DNA of 64,000 nucleotides from Streptomyces bungoensis (lineage in GTDB: Bacteria; Actinomycetota; Actinomycetes; Streptomycetales; Streptomycetaceae), in NCBI RefSeq assembly GCF_001514215.1, contig NZ_KQ948870.1, forward strand, positions 1 to 64,000, in the 5' to 3' direction. The notes beneath the pieces were generated by a model, which worked only from the letters and a program-made list of their open reading frames with translations, ran no database searches and had not been told where the DNA came from. Positions 10,300 through 18,549 of the stretch are shown in pieces (position 1 is the stretch's first letter; each line of letters begins with the position of its first letter). The position numbers and the translations under genes were made by a program.

Positions 10300-11557
10300 C
10301 GGATCCCCCTTTGGTCAGCACCATGGCGCTCTGGAAACCACCGAACCCGCTGCCGACCTTGAGCACCGTCCGCAGATCCGCGGGCCGCGCCGTCAGCGGT
10401 ACGTAATCGAGGCCGAGCTCCGGGTCGGGCTCGTGCAGGTTGGCCGTCGGCGGAATCAGTCCGGCTTCGATGGCCAGCGCGCATGCCGCGATCTCGATCG
10501 AACCGATCGCGCCCAGCGAGTGGCCGATCATGGACTTGATCGAACTGACCGGCGTCCGGTAGGCGTGGTCGCCGAGACTGCGCTTGAACGCGTCGGTCTC
10601 GTGTCTGTCGTTCTGCTTCGTACCGGAGCCGTGCGCGTTCACATAGTCGACCTGTTCGGGCACGCGCCCGGCCATCCGCAGCGCCACCTCGATGGCCGTG
10701 GCCAGTTCGGGGCCCTCGGCCCTGAGTCCGGTCATGTGGTACGCGTTGGCACGCACGCCCCATCCCCCGATCTCGGCGTAGATGTGCGCGCCACGTTCCC
10801 TGGCGTGGTTCAGCTCCTCCAGTACCAGCATCGCACTGCCTTCGGCGAGTACGAAGCCGTTCCGGGTGAGGTCGAAGGGACGGGACGCGGTGTCCGGTTC
10901 GTCGTTACGGGGCGTCGTCGCCTTGATCGCGTCGAAGCAAGCGACGCAGATCGGTGAGATGGACGCGTCCGAGCCACCGGCCAGCATCATGTCGGCGGCG
11001 CCCTCGCGAATCAGCTGCGCCGCGTGGGACACCGACTCGATGCCCGCGGTGCATCCCGTGGAGACCAGGGACACGGGGCCTTCCGCCCCGGCAGTCCAGG
11101 CCACGTCCGCGGCGATCGATGTCGGGACGAGATAGTTGTACATGTGCGGCACCGCGTACTCGTGGTCGAGAAGCCACTTGCGGCCGCCGTCGGACAGTAC
11201 GTTGTACTCCCGGTCGAGGCTCATCGTGCCGCCGATGGCGCTTCCGACGCTGACTCCGCATCGATGCGGGTCGGCCTCGGCCAGGTCGAGGCCGGCGTCC
11301 GCGACCGCCTCCCTGGTCGCGGCGACGGCGAGCTGCGCGCTCCGGTCCATGCGCCGGATCTCCTGGGCGGAGAAGCCCTCCGCCACCGGGTCGAAGTCGC
11401 ACTCGCCCGCGATCCGGGAGCGGAACCCGGACGCGTCGAACAGTGAGATGGTGCGTATGGCCGAGGTGCCGGACGAGATCAGTTTCCAAAATTCCTTGGC
11501 GTTTCCGCCGCCCGGGGCACGTACGCCGACCCCCGTGATGGCGATCCGGCGGTTCAT
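10292..11557 (-). CDS. Type II PKS ketosynthase (KS-alpha)
   Basis: This 421-residue protein is the condensing subunit of the minimal aromatic PKS. Catalytic Cys169 lies in VSTGCTAGIES, and the catalytic His residues lie in NAHGSGT and IGHSLGAIG. Length and Cys position equal those of ActI-ORF1-type enzymes. It works with the CLF (overlapping, downstream) and the ACP. ATG 11557 has GTGAGGG nearby but is also joined by an ATGA overlap to a 14-codon upstream frame with a better ribosome-binding site. The gene lies 99 bp downstream of the first P450 gene on the same strand. Confidence 0.96.
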   Translation of the reverse strand: MNRRIAITGVGVRAPGGGNAKEFWKLISSGTSAIRTISLFDASGFRSRIAGECDFDPVAEGFSAQEIRRMDRSAQLAVAATREAVADAGLDLAEADPHRCGVSVGSAIGGTMSLDREYNVLSDGGRKWLLDHEYAVPHMYNYLVPTSIAADVAWTAGAEGPVSLVSTGCTAGIESVSHAAQLIREGAADMMLAGGSDASISPICVACFDAIKATTPRNDEPDTASRPFDLTRNGFVLAEGSAMLVLEELNHARERGAHIYAEIGGWGVRANAYHMTGLRAEGPELATAIEVALRMAGRVPEQVDYVNAHGSGTKQNDRHETDAFKRSLGDHAYRTPVSSIKSMIGHSLGAIGSIEIAACALAIEAGLIPPTANLHEPDPELGLDYVPLTARPADLRTVLKVGSGFGGFQSAMVLTKGGSDE

Positions 11558-11598
11558 CGTGCCCTCACCGTTCGCGCACTGACTGCAGCATTCGGCAT
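11554..11598 (-). CDS. Possible 14-residue leader peptide coupled to KS-alpha
   Basis: This is a short frame encoding MPNAAVSARTVRAR. AAAGAGG lies five bases before its ATG, and its TGA overlaps the KS-alpha ATG (ATGA). Its ribosome-binding site is stronger than that of KS-alpha itself, so it could feed ribosomes to the ketosynthase gene by coupling. It could be chance; no known family applies. Confidence 0.35.
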   Translation of the reverse strand: MPNAAVSARTVRAR

Positions 11599-11656
11599 AT
11601 GAGCCTCTTTCCCGATAACGATCCATGGCGAGTGAACGGAATGTGCGATGCCGGGG

Positions 11657-12856
11657 TCAGGCATCAAAGGTGACGGGCAGCGCTTCGAGTCCGCGGATGG
11701 TGAGACTCCGCTGCCATCGCAACTGCCCCGGCGGTACGGCCAGCGCGAGGCCCGGCAGCCGGCGCAGCAGCCCGTCGAACGCGATCCGGCCCTCCAGCCG
11801 GGCCAGCGGGGCGCCGAGGCAGAAGTGCGCACCACGACCGAAGGCCACATGCGCGTTGTCCCCGCGGGCGACGTCGAAGTCGTCCGGTGCCGGAAACCTC
11901 GCCCCGTCCCGGTTGGCCGATGCCAGTGACAGCAGCACCGGGTGGCCCTTCTCGATGTGCGTACCCGCTATCTCGATGGGTTCGAGCGGGAACCGCCACG
12001 TCGCCGTCTCGAACGACCCGTCGTACCGCAGCATCTCCTCCAGCGCCGAGTCCAGCAGTTCCGGTCGATCGCGCAGCAGGGCGAGTTCGTCGGGGTGGCG
12101 GAGCAGGGCCAGGGTGCCGTTCCCGATCAGATTGACCGTTGTCTCGAAGCCTCCGACCAACAGCAGGGACAGCATGGACAGCAACTCGGTCTCGTTCAGC
12201 CGGTCGTCGTCGTCCCGGGCCGCGATCAACGCGTCGACCAGTCCGTCGGCCGGCTCGCGCCGGCGCTTCGCGACCAGATCGGTCAGGTACTCGAGGAGGT
12301 CGCGCAGTCCGATCGGCCGCGCGTCACCGCGGTCGGCCTGGGCCGAGTCGGTGTTCGTCCACCGCCGGAAGTCCTTCGTCCACTGGCGGAACACGTCCTG
12401 GTCCGCCTTGGGTACTCCCAGCAGCTCACAAATCACCGTGATCGCCAACGGGAACGCGAACTCGCTGATCAGGTCGGCCCTCCCCCGCGGCACGAGCGTG
12501 TCGAGAAGCCCGTCCGTGATGTCCCGCACCTGGTCGCGCAGACCCTCGACACGGCGGGCGGTGAAGGCGGTCGAGACCAGCCGGCGCAGCCGCGTGTGTT
12601 CAGGCGGGTCGGTGGTCAGCAGGTGCGTCCCGAGCCCGGTCCGGTCCTCCAGCGGCCGCCCCTTGCCCGCCTCCTGCCAGTCGGGCGGTGCGTTGCGCGG
12701 GTCCTTGCTCATCCTGGGATCCGTCAGCAACTTGCGCACGTCCTCGTACCGGGTCACCAGCAGTCCGTAGAGGCCCTTGCCTTCCACGACCTTCCGGACC
12801 GGTTCTTCCGCACGCATCCACGCGTACTCGGAATAGGGATCAGCGCCGAAATCCAT
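11657..12856 (-). CDS. Cytochrome P450 monooxygenase (first)
   Basis: This 399-residue bacterial class I P450 has the heme-ligand loop FGRGAHFCLGAPLAR near the C-terminus, an I-helix GGFETT oxygen-activation motif, and the K-helix ExxR (EEMLRY). MDFGADPYSEYAWM matches the usual P450 N-terminus, and AGGAGGCGGAGG lies directly upstream of ATG 12856. It needs ferredoxin partners not encoded here. It is the likely first gene of the P450/KS-alpha/CLF transcript, with a SARP-type repeat about 190 bp upstream. The role would be late hydroxylation or oxidative tailoring of the aromatic polyketide. Confidence 0.93.
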   Translation of the reverse strand: MDFGADPYSEYAWMRAEEPVRKVVEGKGLYGLLVTRYEDVRKLLTDPRMSKDPRNAPPDWQEAGKGRPLEDRTGLGTHLLTTDPPEHTRLRRLVSTAFTARRVEGLRDQVRDITDGLLDTLVPRGRADLISEFAFPLAITVICELLGVPKADQDVFRQWTKDFRRWTNTDSAQADRGDARPIGLRDLLEYLTDLVAKRRREPADGLVDALIAARDDDDRLNETELLSMLSLLLVGGFETTVNLIGNGTLALLRHPDELALLRDRPELLDSALEEMLRYDGSFETATWRFPLEPIEIAGTHIEKGHPVLLSLASANRDGARFPAPDDFDVARGDNAHVAFGRGAHFCLGAPLARLEGRIAFDGLLRRLPGLALAVPPGQLRWQRSLTIRGLEALPVTFDA

Positions 12857-13039
12857 CCTCCGCCTCCTCTGCCTCGGTGTTCGGTTCGTGACCGGCCTCG
12901 CGTCCCTCTCGGACCTGATCCGTTCCGGCCCGGCCTTCACCATCGCGCTGGGAACGTCCGCGAACAGGGCGCGGTGAGCGCGCGCTTGCTCGAGGTCGGT
13001 GGTCAAGGGATCACTCTGCGCCGATGCTCGCGGGAGCGG

Positions 13040-13068
13040 TTCGAGGCGAGTTCGTGTGTGCTTCGACC
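13040..13068. promoter_or_regulatory. Putative SARP-binding heptamer repeats upstream of P450/KS-alpha/CLF
   Basis: TTCGAGG (13040), TTCGTGT (13051) and TTCGACC (13062) form three heptamers in exact 11-bp steps, between the terminator of the flavin hydroxylase gene and the P450 start. They match the heptamers at 7744-7773 and 19555-19583. On the minus strand a GAGCAT-like -10 lies about 10 bp beyond. Confidence 0.6.
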
Positions 13069-13120
13069 CAAAGGAGTGGGGCGTGCGGAGGCGGCCCGGT
13101 CATCGCCCCGCGCCAGAGCA

Positions 13121-13161
13121 GCATGCGGTCGACACCGACCGCGCCGGTGTCGACCGCATGC
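13121..13161. terminator. Terminator after the flavin hydroxylase gene
   Basis: A perfect 17-bp stem (13121-13137 with 13145-13161) and a 7-base loop begin 18 bases after the hydroxylase stop. It separates this transcript from the P450/KS-alpha/CLF unit downstream. Confidence 0.8.
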
Positions 13162-13178
13162 CACGGGTTTGATCCGGG

Positions 13179-14633
13179 TCACGCCCCCTGTCGGCACAGG
13201 ATCTGGTCGAGCACGTCCCGCAGGTGCGGTGTGCTGGTCGCCACGTCGTGTTGCGTGGTGACCGTACGCCAGCCGACGAACCCGTCGGGGCGGACGAGCA
13301 CAGCGCCGTCCTCCTTGATGCCGGCGGCACCGGCCCACCCGTCGACCGCGTGTGCCGTGATGCCCAGGCTCCGTGCCGCGTCCAGCCAGTGGTCGGCCGC
13401 GGTCCCGGTGATCAGCGTGAAGCCGTCGACGAGGTCGACCGTGGAGCGTCCGTCCGGGAGCCACCGGTGCGGCAGGCGGCTGCCCGGTGCGCCGTCCAGT
13501 ACGAGGTTCTCCATGTCGGAGAGCGGTTCCGGGTCGATCACCGCACGGGAGTCGTACCGGTAACCGATCACGGGGATCATGATGCCGGCCATGCCGACGG
13601 CCGCCCGGTCGGCGGCCCGGCTCGGATCATTGTCCCAGTGCAGGTCACGGTTGTGGGCGCGGAGCACGGTCTGTTCCATGGTGAACAGCGCCACAGGCCG
13701 GCGCTCGTCCTCGTAGGTGTCGAGCAGTGCGTCACCGCCCGCAGCCAGCTTCCACGCCAGGTTGTGGCCGTCGGCGATACCGCCGTTGAGTCCGAGACCG
13801 CCGACCGGCGGCACCACATGTGCCGCGTCACCGACGAGGAAGACGTTGCCCTGCCTGAAGCGGTCGGCCACCCGCGCCGTCGACGACCAGGGCAACAGGC
13901 TGATGATCTCCGGCTCGACGTCGGTGACGCCGGTGGCGTCCCTGATGTGCTGCTGGATCCGCTCGGTGGGGGTGTCCGGGTCGCCGTTCGGGATGTGGAA
14001 GACCCAGCGGCCGGTGTCGTCGACCTTCAGAAGGATCCCGGACGCCCGCTCGTTGCGCAGGAACGTCATGGACAACGGCGGGGTCGGCAGTTCCGCGCGG
14101 AACAGCACGTTGAGCATGTGCGAGGTGCTCAGTGGTCCCGGGCCGGTCTGGCCGATGCCGAGCAGTTCCCGCATCCTGCTGCGGACTCCGTCGGCGGCGA
14201 TCACATAGTCACCCGTGACGGTCCTGCCGTCCGCCGTGGTGACGCTGCCGTCCGCCACCGCGACCACCTCGCTGTCGAAGTCCACCTGGCCGCCGAGTTC
14301 CCGCAGCCGCGCCAGCGCGGCCCGGTCGACCCGGTCCTGCGGGCAGCTTCCCAGCTTCGCCGGGCCGATCTCCGGTGGTTCGAACTTGGCCGTGACAGTG
14401 GTCAGGTCAGCCAGGCTCGTTCCCGTCATCAGGCCCCTGGCGAGATGGGCCGTCTCGATGTGGATGCCGGCCTCCCGCAGGATCTCCGCCGACCGATCGG
14501 TGATCCCGAAGGCGCGCGGATGGTCGTTGACCTGTGCCCGGCGCTCCAGCACATGGACCGAAACACCCTGACGGGCGAGGAAGACTGCGGTGCACAACCC
14601 AACCGTGCCGCCTCCGACGATCACAACTCGCAT
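13179..14633 (-). CDS. Class A FAD-dependent aromatic hydroxylase
   Basis: This 484-residue PHBH-fold monooxygenase has the FAD-binding GGGTVG at about 7-12 with ERR at the end of the second strand, and the GDAAHVVPPVGGLGLNGGI segment binding the FAD ribityl and pyrophosphate. A C-terminal thioredoxin-like extension is typical of the PgaE/RdmE/MtmOIV group acting on polycyclic aromatic polyketides. ATG 14633 has GGAGGG seven bases upstream; the longer open frame has no such signal. The likely reaction is NADPH-dependent hydroxylation or Baeyer-Villiger oxidation of a tetracyclic or larger intermediate. The gene lies downstream of the exporter genes. Confidence 0.93.
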   Translation of the reverse strand: MRVVIVGGGTVGLCTAVFLARQGVSVHVLERRAQVNDHPRAFGITDRSAEILREAGIHIETAHLARGLMTGTSLADLTTVTAKFEPPEIGPAKLGSCPQDRVDRAALARLRELGGQVDFDSEVVAVADGSVTTADGRTVTGDYVIAADGVRSRMRELLGIGQTGPGPLSTSHMLNVLFRAELPTPPLSMTFLRNERASGILLKVDDTGRWVFHIPNGDPDTPTERIQQHIRDATGVTDVEPEIISLLPWSSTARVADRFRQGNVFLVGDAAHVVPPVGGLGLNGGIADGHNLAWKLAAGGDALLDTYEDERRPVALFTMEQTVLRAHNRDLHWDNDPSRAADRAAVGMAGIMIPVIGYRYDSRAVIDPEPLSDMENLVLDGAPGSRLPHRWLPDGRSTVDLVDGFTLITGTAADHWLDAARSLGITAHAVDGWAGAAGIKEDGAVLVRPDGFVGWRTVTTQHDVATSTPHLRDVLDQILCRQGA

Positions 14634-14771
14634 GTTTGTCCCTCCGAAAATGAAAACAGCTGTTTCCTCACGGGTACGTCGCACCCATCGAGGTTCTGAA
14701 GGTGCTCCCGACTCTGAAGGTGTCCCCGCGCTCACCCGCGCGCCCTCGGACAGGAGACGGCGCGTACGGAT

Positions 14772-15560
14772 CTACAGTCCGGCGCGGGCGAAGCGGCGCG
14801 CCGACAGCGGCACGAAGATCAACAACAGCAGGCCGGCCCACAGCAGACTCGCGGCCACAGGGTGGGTCAGCGGCCATCCGGCGTCCGGCCCGGGAGCACC
14901 GGGGTTGCCGAACAGCTTGCGCGTGGCCGTCGCCATGGAACTGAGCGGGTTCCACTCGCAGATCGTCCGCAGCCAGACCGGCATCCGGTCGGTGGGCACG
15001 AGGGCGTTGGACACCATGGTGAGGGGCAGTGTCAGCGGTGTCAGGCCGGCCGCGGTCCGTGCCGAACGCACCACCAGTCCCAGGTATGCGCCGACCCATG
15101 CAAGCGTGTAGCGGAACAGCAGGAGCAGGCCGATGCCGAAGAGTGTCGGCAGGACGCCGTTGTGCGGCCGCCAGCCGACGGCGAGACCGCACACCATGAG
15201 GACCGCCAGTCCATAGGCCCCGAGGATCCCCTCCGCGCCGCTCTGGCCGAGCGGCACGGACACCCGATGGGTCGGCAGCGAACGCAGGCGCTCCATCACC
15301 CCGCGCGCTTGGTCCGTCGCCACCTCCACCATGGTCGTGGTCAGGGCGGTCCCGGTCGTCATCGCGAACAGGCCGGGCATCATGAACGCGCGGTAGTCGG
15401 AGGTGCCCGGTACACGGATCGCGGTGCCGAAGACGAAGCCGAACAGCACCACGAACGCGCTCGGCATCATCAGCATGGTGAGCAGAGTGCCGGGCTTGTG
15501 GCGCAGCCGGAACAGCCTTCGCTGGGTCAGCGTCCAGCCGTCGGCCAGGAGGTTCACCAC
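14772..15560 (-). CDS. ABC-2 type exporter permease (DrrB-like)
   Basis: This 262-residue integral membrane protein has about six hydrophobic segments and an ABC-2 permease layout. The central MVEVATDQARGVMERLRSLP loop is characteristic of DrrB-type drug exporters. GTG 15560 (or 15557) overlaps the ATPase stop, so the two are translationally coupled. With the ATPase it probably exports the cluster product and gives self-resistance. Confidence 0.9.
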   Translation of the reverse strand: MVNLLADGWTLTQRRLFRLRHKPGTLLTMLMMPSAFVVLFGFVFGTAIRVPGTSDYRAFMMPGLFAMTTGTALTTTMVEVATDQARGVMERLRSLPTHRVSVPLGQSGAEGILGAYGLAVLMVCGLAVGWRPHNGVLPTLFGIGLLLLFRYTLAWVGAYLGLVVRSARTAAGLTPLTLPLTMVSNALVPTDRMPVWLRTICEWNPLSSMATATRKLFGNPGAPGPDAGWPLTHPVAASLLWAGLLLLIFVPLSARRFARAGL

Positions 15561-16525
15561 ACCGCCCCCGGCGTCTCGACCGGTTCAGCCGGTTTGATGT
15601 TCCTGCCGGTCAGAGTCAGGAAAACGTCATCCAGGCCGGGCTCGCGGATCCCGACGTTGCGTATCACCGCGCCGGACGCGTCCAGTTCGCTCACGATCAG
15701 CGGCAGGGTGGGCATCCGCTCCACCGCGGAGACGACGATGCGCGAACCGTCCGTCTCCGGGCACCGGCCGGTGAGCCTCTCCAGTCTCGCCATGGCACTC
15801 GGCAGATGGTCCATCGACTCCACCACGACGTCGACATGACGGCCGAGCTGGGCCTTGAGCTGGGCCGGGCTGCCTTCGGCGATCAGCTGGCCTTGGTCGA
15901 TCACACCGACCGCCGAGGCAAGCCGCTCAACCTCCTCCAGATACTGGGTGGCGAGCAGGACCGTGGTGCCGTCGTCCACAAGTTGGCGGACGCTTTCCCA
16001 GATCTCGACACGGCTGTGGGCGTCGAGCCCCGTGGTCGGCTCGTCGAGTAACAGCACGGCGGGAGCCCGCAACAGACCGGCGATCAGGTGGATGCGGCGG
16101 CGCATGCCATGGGAGTAGGTGCCGACCAGCCGATTACCGGCGTGGGCGATACCGAACCGTTCCAGCAGCTCGTCGGCGCGCCGGCGGGCGCCGCGCGCGC
16201 CGAGTCGCGAGAGGCGGCCGAAGATCAGCAGGTTTTCACGGCCGGTCAGTTCGTCGTCGAGCGAGGCGTCCTGGCCGGCCAGGCCGATCACCTGCCGCAC
16301 GTCCGCCGGATCGCGGGCCACATCGAATCCGGCGACGACGGCCCGCCCGCTGCTGGGCCGGGTCAGGGTGGCCAGGATCCGCATGATGGTGCTCTTGCCC
16401 GCGCCCTTCGGGCCGAGCAGGCCATAGACGGTGTGTGACGGCACCACCAGGTCCAAGCCGTCCAGCGCGACGACGTCCCCGAACTGTTTCCTCACATCTT
16501 CGGTGTACATGATCGCGTCTTCCAT
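15554..16525 (-). CDS. ABC exporter ATPase (DrrA-like)
   Basis: This 323-residue ATPase has Walker A GPKGAGKS (about 34-41), a Q-loop, Walker B LLLDEP and D-loop TTGLD. The C-terminal extension is typical of DrrA. Two consensus positions are altered: Lys replaces Asn in Walker A, and the signature reads YSHGM rather than YSGGM. ATG 16525 has AGGGG about seven bases upstream. The gene is divergent from the TetR gene across an 87-bp region with two matching operators, so efflux is probably induced when the TetR protein binds its ligand. Confidence 0.93.
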   Translation of the reverse strand: MEDAIMYTEDVRKQFGDVVALDGLDLVVPSHTVYGLLGPKGAGKSTIMRILATLTRPSSGRAVVAGFDVARDPADVRQVIGLAGQDASLDDELTGRENLLIFGRLSRLGARGARRRADELLERFGIAHAGNRLVGTYSHGMRRRIHLIAGLLRAPAVLLLDEPTTGLDAHSRVEIWESVRQLVDDGTTVLLATQYLEEVERLASAVGVIDQGQLIAEGSPAQLKAQLGRHVDVVVESMDHLPSAMARLERLTGRCPETDGSRIVVSAVERMPTLPLIVSELDASGAVIRNVGIREPGLDDVFLTLTGRNIKPAEPVETPGAVW

Positions 16526-16540
16526 GCATCAACCCCTGAC

Positions 16541-16590
16541 CGAGTACGGCGTACGCGGTTTGAACATAACCAACCGAGTACGCTGTACGC
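16541..16590. promoter_or_regulatory. Two TetR-type operators between exporter and regulator
   Basis: CGAGTACGGCGTACGC (16541-16556) and CGAGTACGCTGTACGC (16575-16590) are near-identical 16-bp sites 34 bp apart. Each is built on two GTAC half-sites. They cover the divergent promoters of the exporter and the TetR gene. Confidence 0.75.
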
Positions 16591-16612
16591 AAGTATCTGG
16601 CGAACGCGTAGG

Positions 16613-17434
16613 ATGGCTGCCGTGTCGGACTCGAAACCAATCATCTGGATGCGACCGGAGAAGCCGGCGCGAGGCCCCGCGCCGACGCACAGTCGTGGGC
16701 AGATCGCCGCGGTGGCGATCGACATCGCCGACTCGGAAGGCATCGCAGCCGCGTCGGTGCGCGCCATCGCCAAGAGGCTCGGCACCGGTGCGATGACCCT
16801 CTACCGCTACCTGCCGACCAAGGAAGACCTGTACACGGTGATGATCGACGAGGCGACCGGCTTCGAGCCGCAGGAGCCGACCGGCGATCTACGCGCGGAC
16901 CTGACGACCTTGGCACACCGTCGTCGGCGGATCTTCCTGCGGCACCCCTGGCTCGCCCCGCTTCTCGCCACCCGCCCGATCATGGGCCCCAACTTCATGC
17001 GCGGCATGGAACGCGATCTCGCCGTTCTCACCGGCTGCGGTCTGGGCATGGACGACACGGTCGCCGTACTCAACCTGCTCCACTCCTGGATCAGCGGTGC
17101 CGTGCAGGCCGAGTTGACCGAGCGGGCGACCGCGGACCAGTCCGGCGTCGATCGCCACGCCTGGCGGCTGCGGATGGAGCCGTACCTCACGTCCCTGCTG
17201 GCGACGGGCGAGTTCCCGCATCTGAGCCGGATGGTCCAGACGTCCGAGATCGGGGAGGCCGACGAGCGGTTCGAGAACGGCCTGGCGATCATCCTGGACG
17301 GAATCGAAGCCCGGTTCTCGACGGTCACCGAGAAGAACGGATCGCGCCGGCCGATCAGCGGCACCGGCGGTGGTCCGCCTTCGACGCGGCGCGCGATCGT
17401 TCAGCGGGGCGCGCGCAGTTCGACGACGGAGTAA
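16613..17434 (+). CDS. TetR-family repressor of the exporter
   Basis: This 273-residue protein (270 if GTG 16622 is used) has the TetR HTH at about 35-80 (ASVRAIAKRLGTGAMTLYRYLPTKEDL), preceded by an extended N-terminus. A C-terminal ligand-binding domain of the TetR_C_1 kind follows. It is divergent from the DrrAB-like exporter with paired operators between them, so autoregulation and exporter repression are likely. Its 3' end overlaps the convergent O-methyltransferase gene by 34 bases. The inducer is probably the polyketide product or an intermediate (inference). Confidence 0.9.
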   Translation: MAAVSDSKPIIWMRPEKPARGPAPTHSRGQIAAVAIDIADSEGIAAASVRAIAKRLGTGAMTLYRYLPTKEDLYTVMIDEATGFEPQEPTGDLRADLTTLAHRRRRIFLRHPWLAPLLATRPIMGPNFMRGMERDLAVLTGCGLGMDDTVAVLNLLHSWISGAVQAELTERATADQSGVDRHAWRLRMEPYLTSLLATGEFPHLSRMVQTSEIGEADERFENGLAIILDGIEARFSTVTEKNGSRRPISGTGGGPPSTRRAIVQRGARSSTTE

Positions 17435-18405
17435 CGACCGGCCGGTGTGACCGAGGTGACGTGAAGGCCGACGGCTCCAGCCAGTTCGCCCAGTTGCTCA
17501 AGGGTGTGCTGCCGGCCTCCGAAGTAGCCGAGCATGCGCAGGTCGCCCTCCGTCTGGACGGCCTGGTCGTTGAAGTAGTCCACGACGAGCACGCGTCCCG
17601 TCGTCTGCGCCGCGTCGGCGCAGCGGCGCATGATGCGGGCTGCCGCCGCGTCGTCCCAGTTGTGCAGGATGCTCGACAGCAGGTAGCCGTCCGCTCCGGC
17701 GGGAAGAGCGTCGAAGAAACTGCCCGTCACGGCGTCGGCCCGGTGGTCGAGACCGGCCGCCGCGATGGCTTTCTCGGCACGGCGCACGGGGCCGGGCAGG
17801 TCGATGACCGTCCCCCGCGGCTCGGGATGGGACTGCAGAATGGCGATCAGCATGCTGCCGTCGCCGCCGCCGACATCGACGACATGACGGAGTGTTCCCC
17901 ACGGATACGCCTCGGCCACAGCGGGGGCGTGCGCCGCCAGCCTGGCGCCCATCAAGGCGTCGAAGGACTCGGCGCGCCCCTCGTCGGCCGACAGGTCGTC
18001 CCAGAACGTCACGCCATACTGCTGCGGGAACGCGGCCTCACCGGTACGGACCGTGTGCAACAGGTGGACGAGGCTCAACTCGGCATGGCCCAGGGCACCT
18101 TCGATATCGAGGATGGCCCGCATTCCCTCGGGTTCACCCTCGCACAGGTGGCGCCCCATGGCCGTCAGGTCGTAGCCGGCGGGGCCGGTGCTCGACAGCA
18201 CGCCTGCGGTCACCAAGTGGTCCAGCAGCCGCCCCAGCACATCCTGGTTGGCGTCCACGGCCTTGGCCAACGCCTCGGTCGTCTGGGTGCCCGCGGCGAT
18301 GTGGTCGGCCAACCGCAACGTCGCCGCCACCCGCACGGCCATCGGGGTCAGCAGATCAGCGGCTGCCCACACTCCGCCGCCTCTGGCGGTCGTCTCCTTG
18401 GCCAT
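17401..18405 (-). CDS. SAM-dependent O-methyltransferase (TcmN/DnrK/RdmB family)
   Basis: This 334-residue protein has an N-terminal winged-helix dimerisation domain (about 15-100) and a C-terminal Rossmann domain with VDVGGGDGS (SAM motif I), DLPGP, and HNWDD with the usual catalytic His. This is the plant-like O-methyltransferase layout. Some relatives (RdmB) became hydroxylases, so hydroxylation cannot be excluded. ATG 18405 has AGGAGGGG directly upstream. It follows the aromatase/cyclase gene on the same strand after 144 bp containing an imperfect GC-rich hairpin (about 18501-18525). Its 3' end overlaps the convergent TetR gene. Confidence 0.9.
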   Translation of the reverse strand: MAKETTARGGGVWAAADLLTPMAVRVAATLRLADHIAAGTQTTEALAKAVDANQDVLGRLLDHLVTAGVLSSTGPAGYDLTAMGRHLCEGEPEGMRAILDIEGALGHAELSLVHLLHTVRTGEAAFPQQYGVTFWDDLSADEGRAESFDALMGARLAAHAPAVAEAYPWGTLRHVVDVGGGDGSMLIAILQSHPEPRGTVIDLPGPVRRAEKAIAAAGLDHRADAVTGSFFDALPAGADGYLLSSILHNWDDAAAARIMRRCADAAQTTGRVLVVDYFNDQAVQTEGDLRMLGYFGGRQHTLEQLGELAGAVGLHVTSVTPAGRYSVVELRAPR

Positions 18406-18549
18406 TGCCCCTCCTGACTCGTCGGTTCTCTGTTCGTCGGAACTGGCCCGGACGGTGGCGGTGCCGGTACGGCAGCTCACGGTCCGGCCGGGCGGTTCGT
18501 CGCCCCTCGCGCCGTGGCGAGGGCGCGCGGAGGCCGGTGTGTGCCCGGT

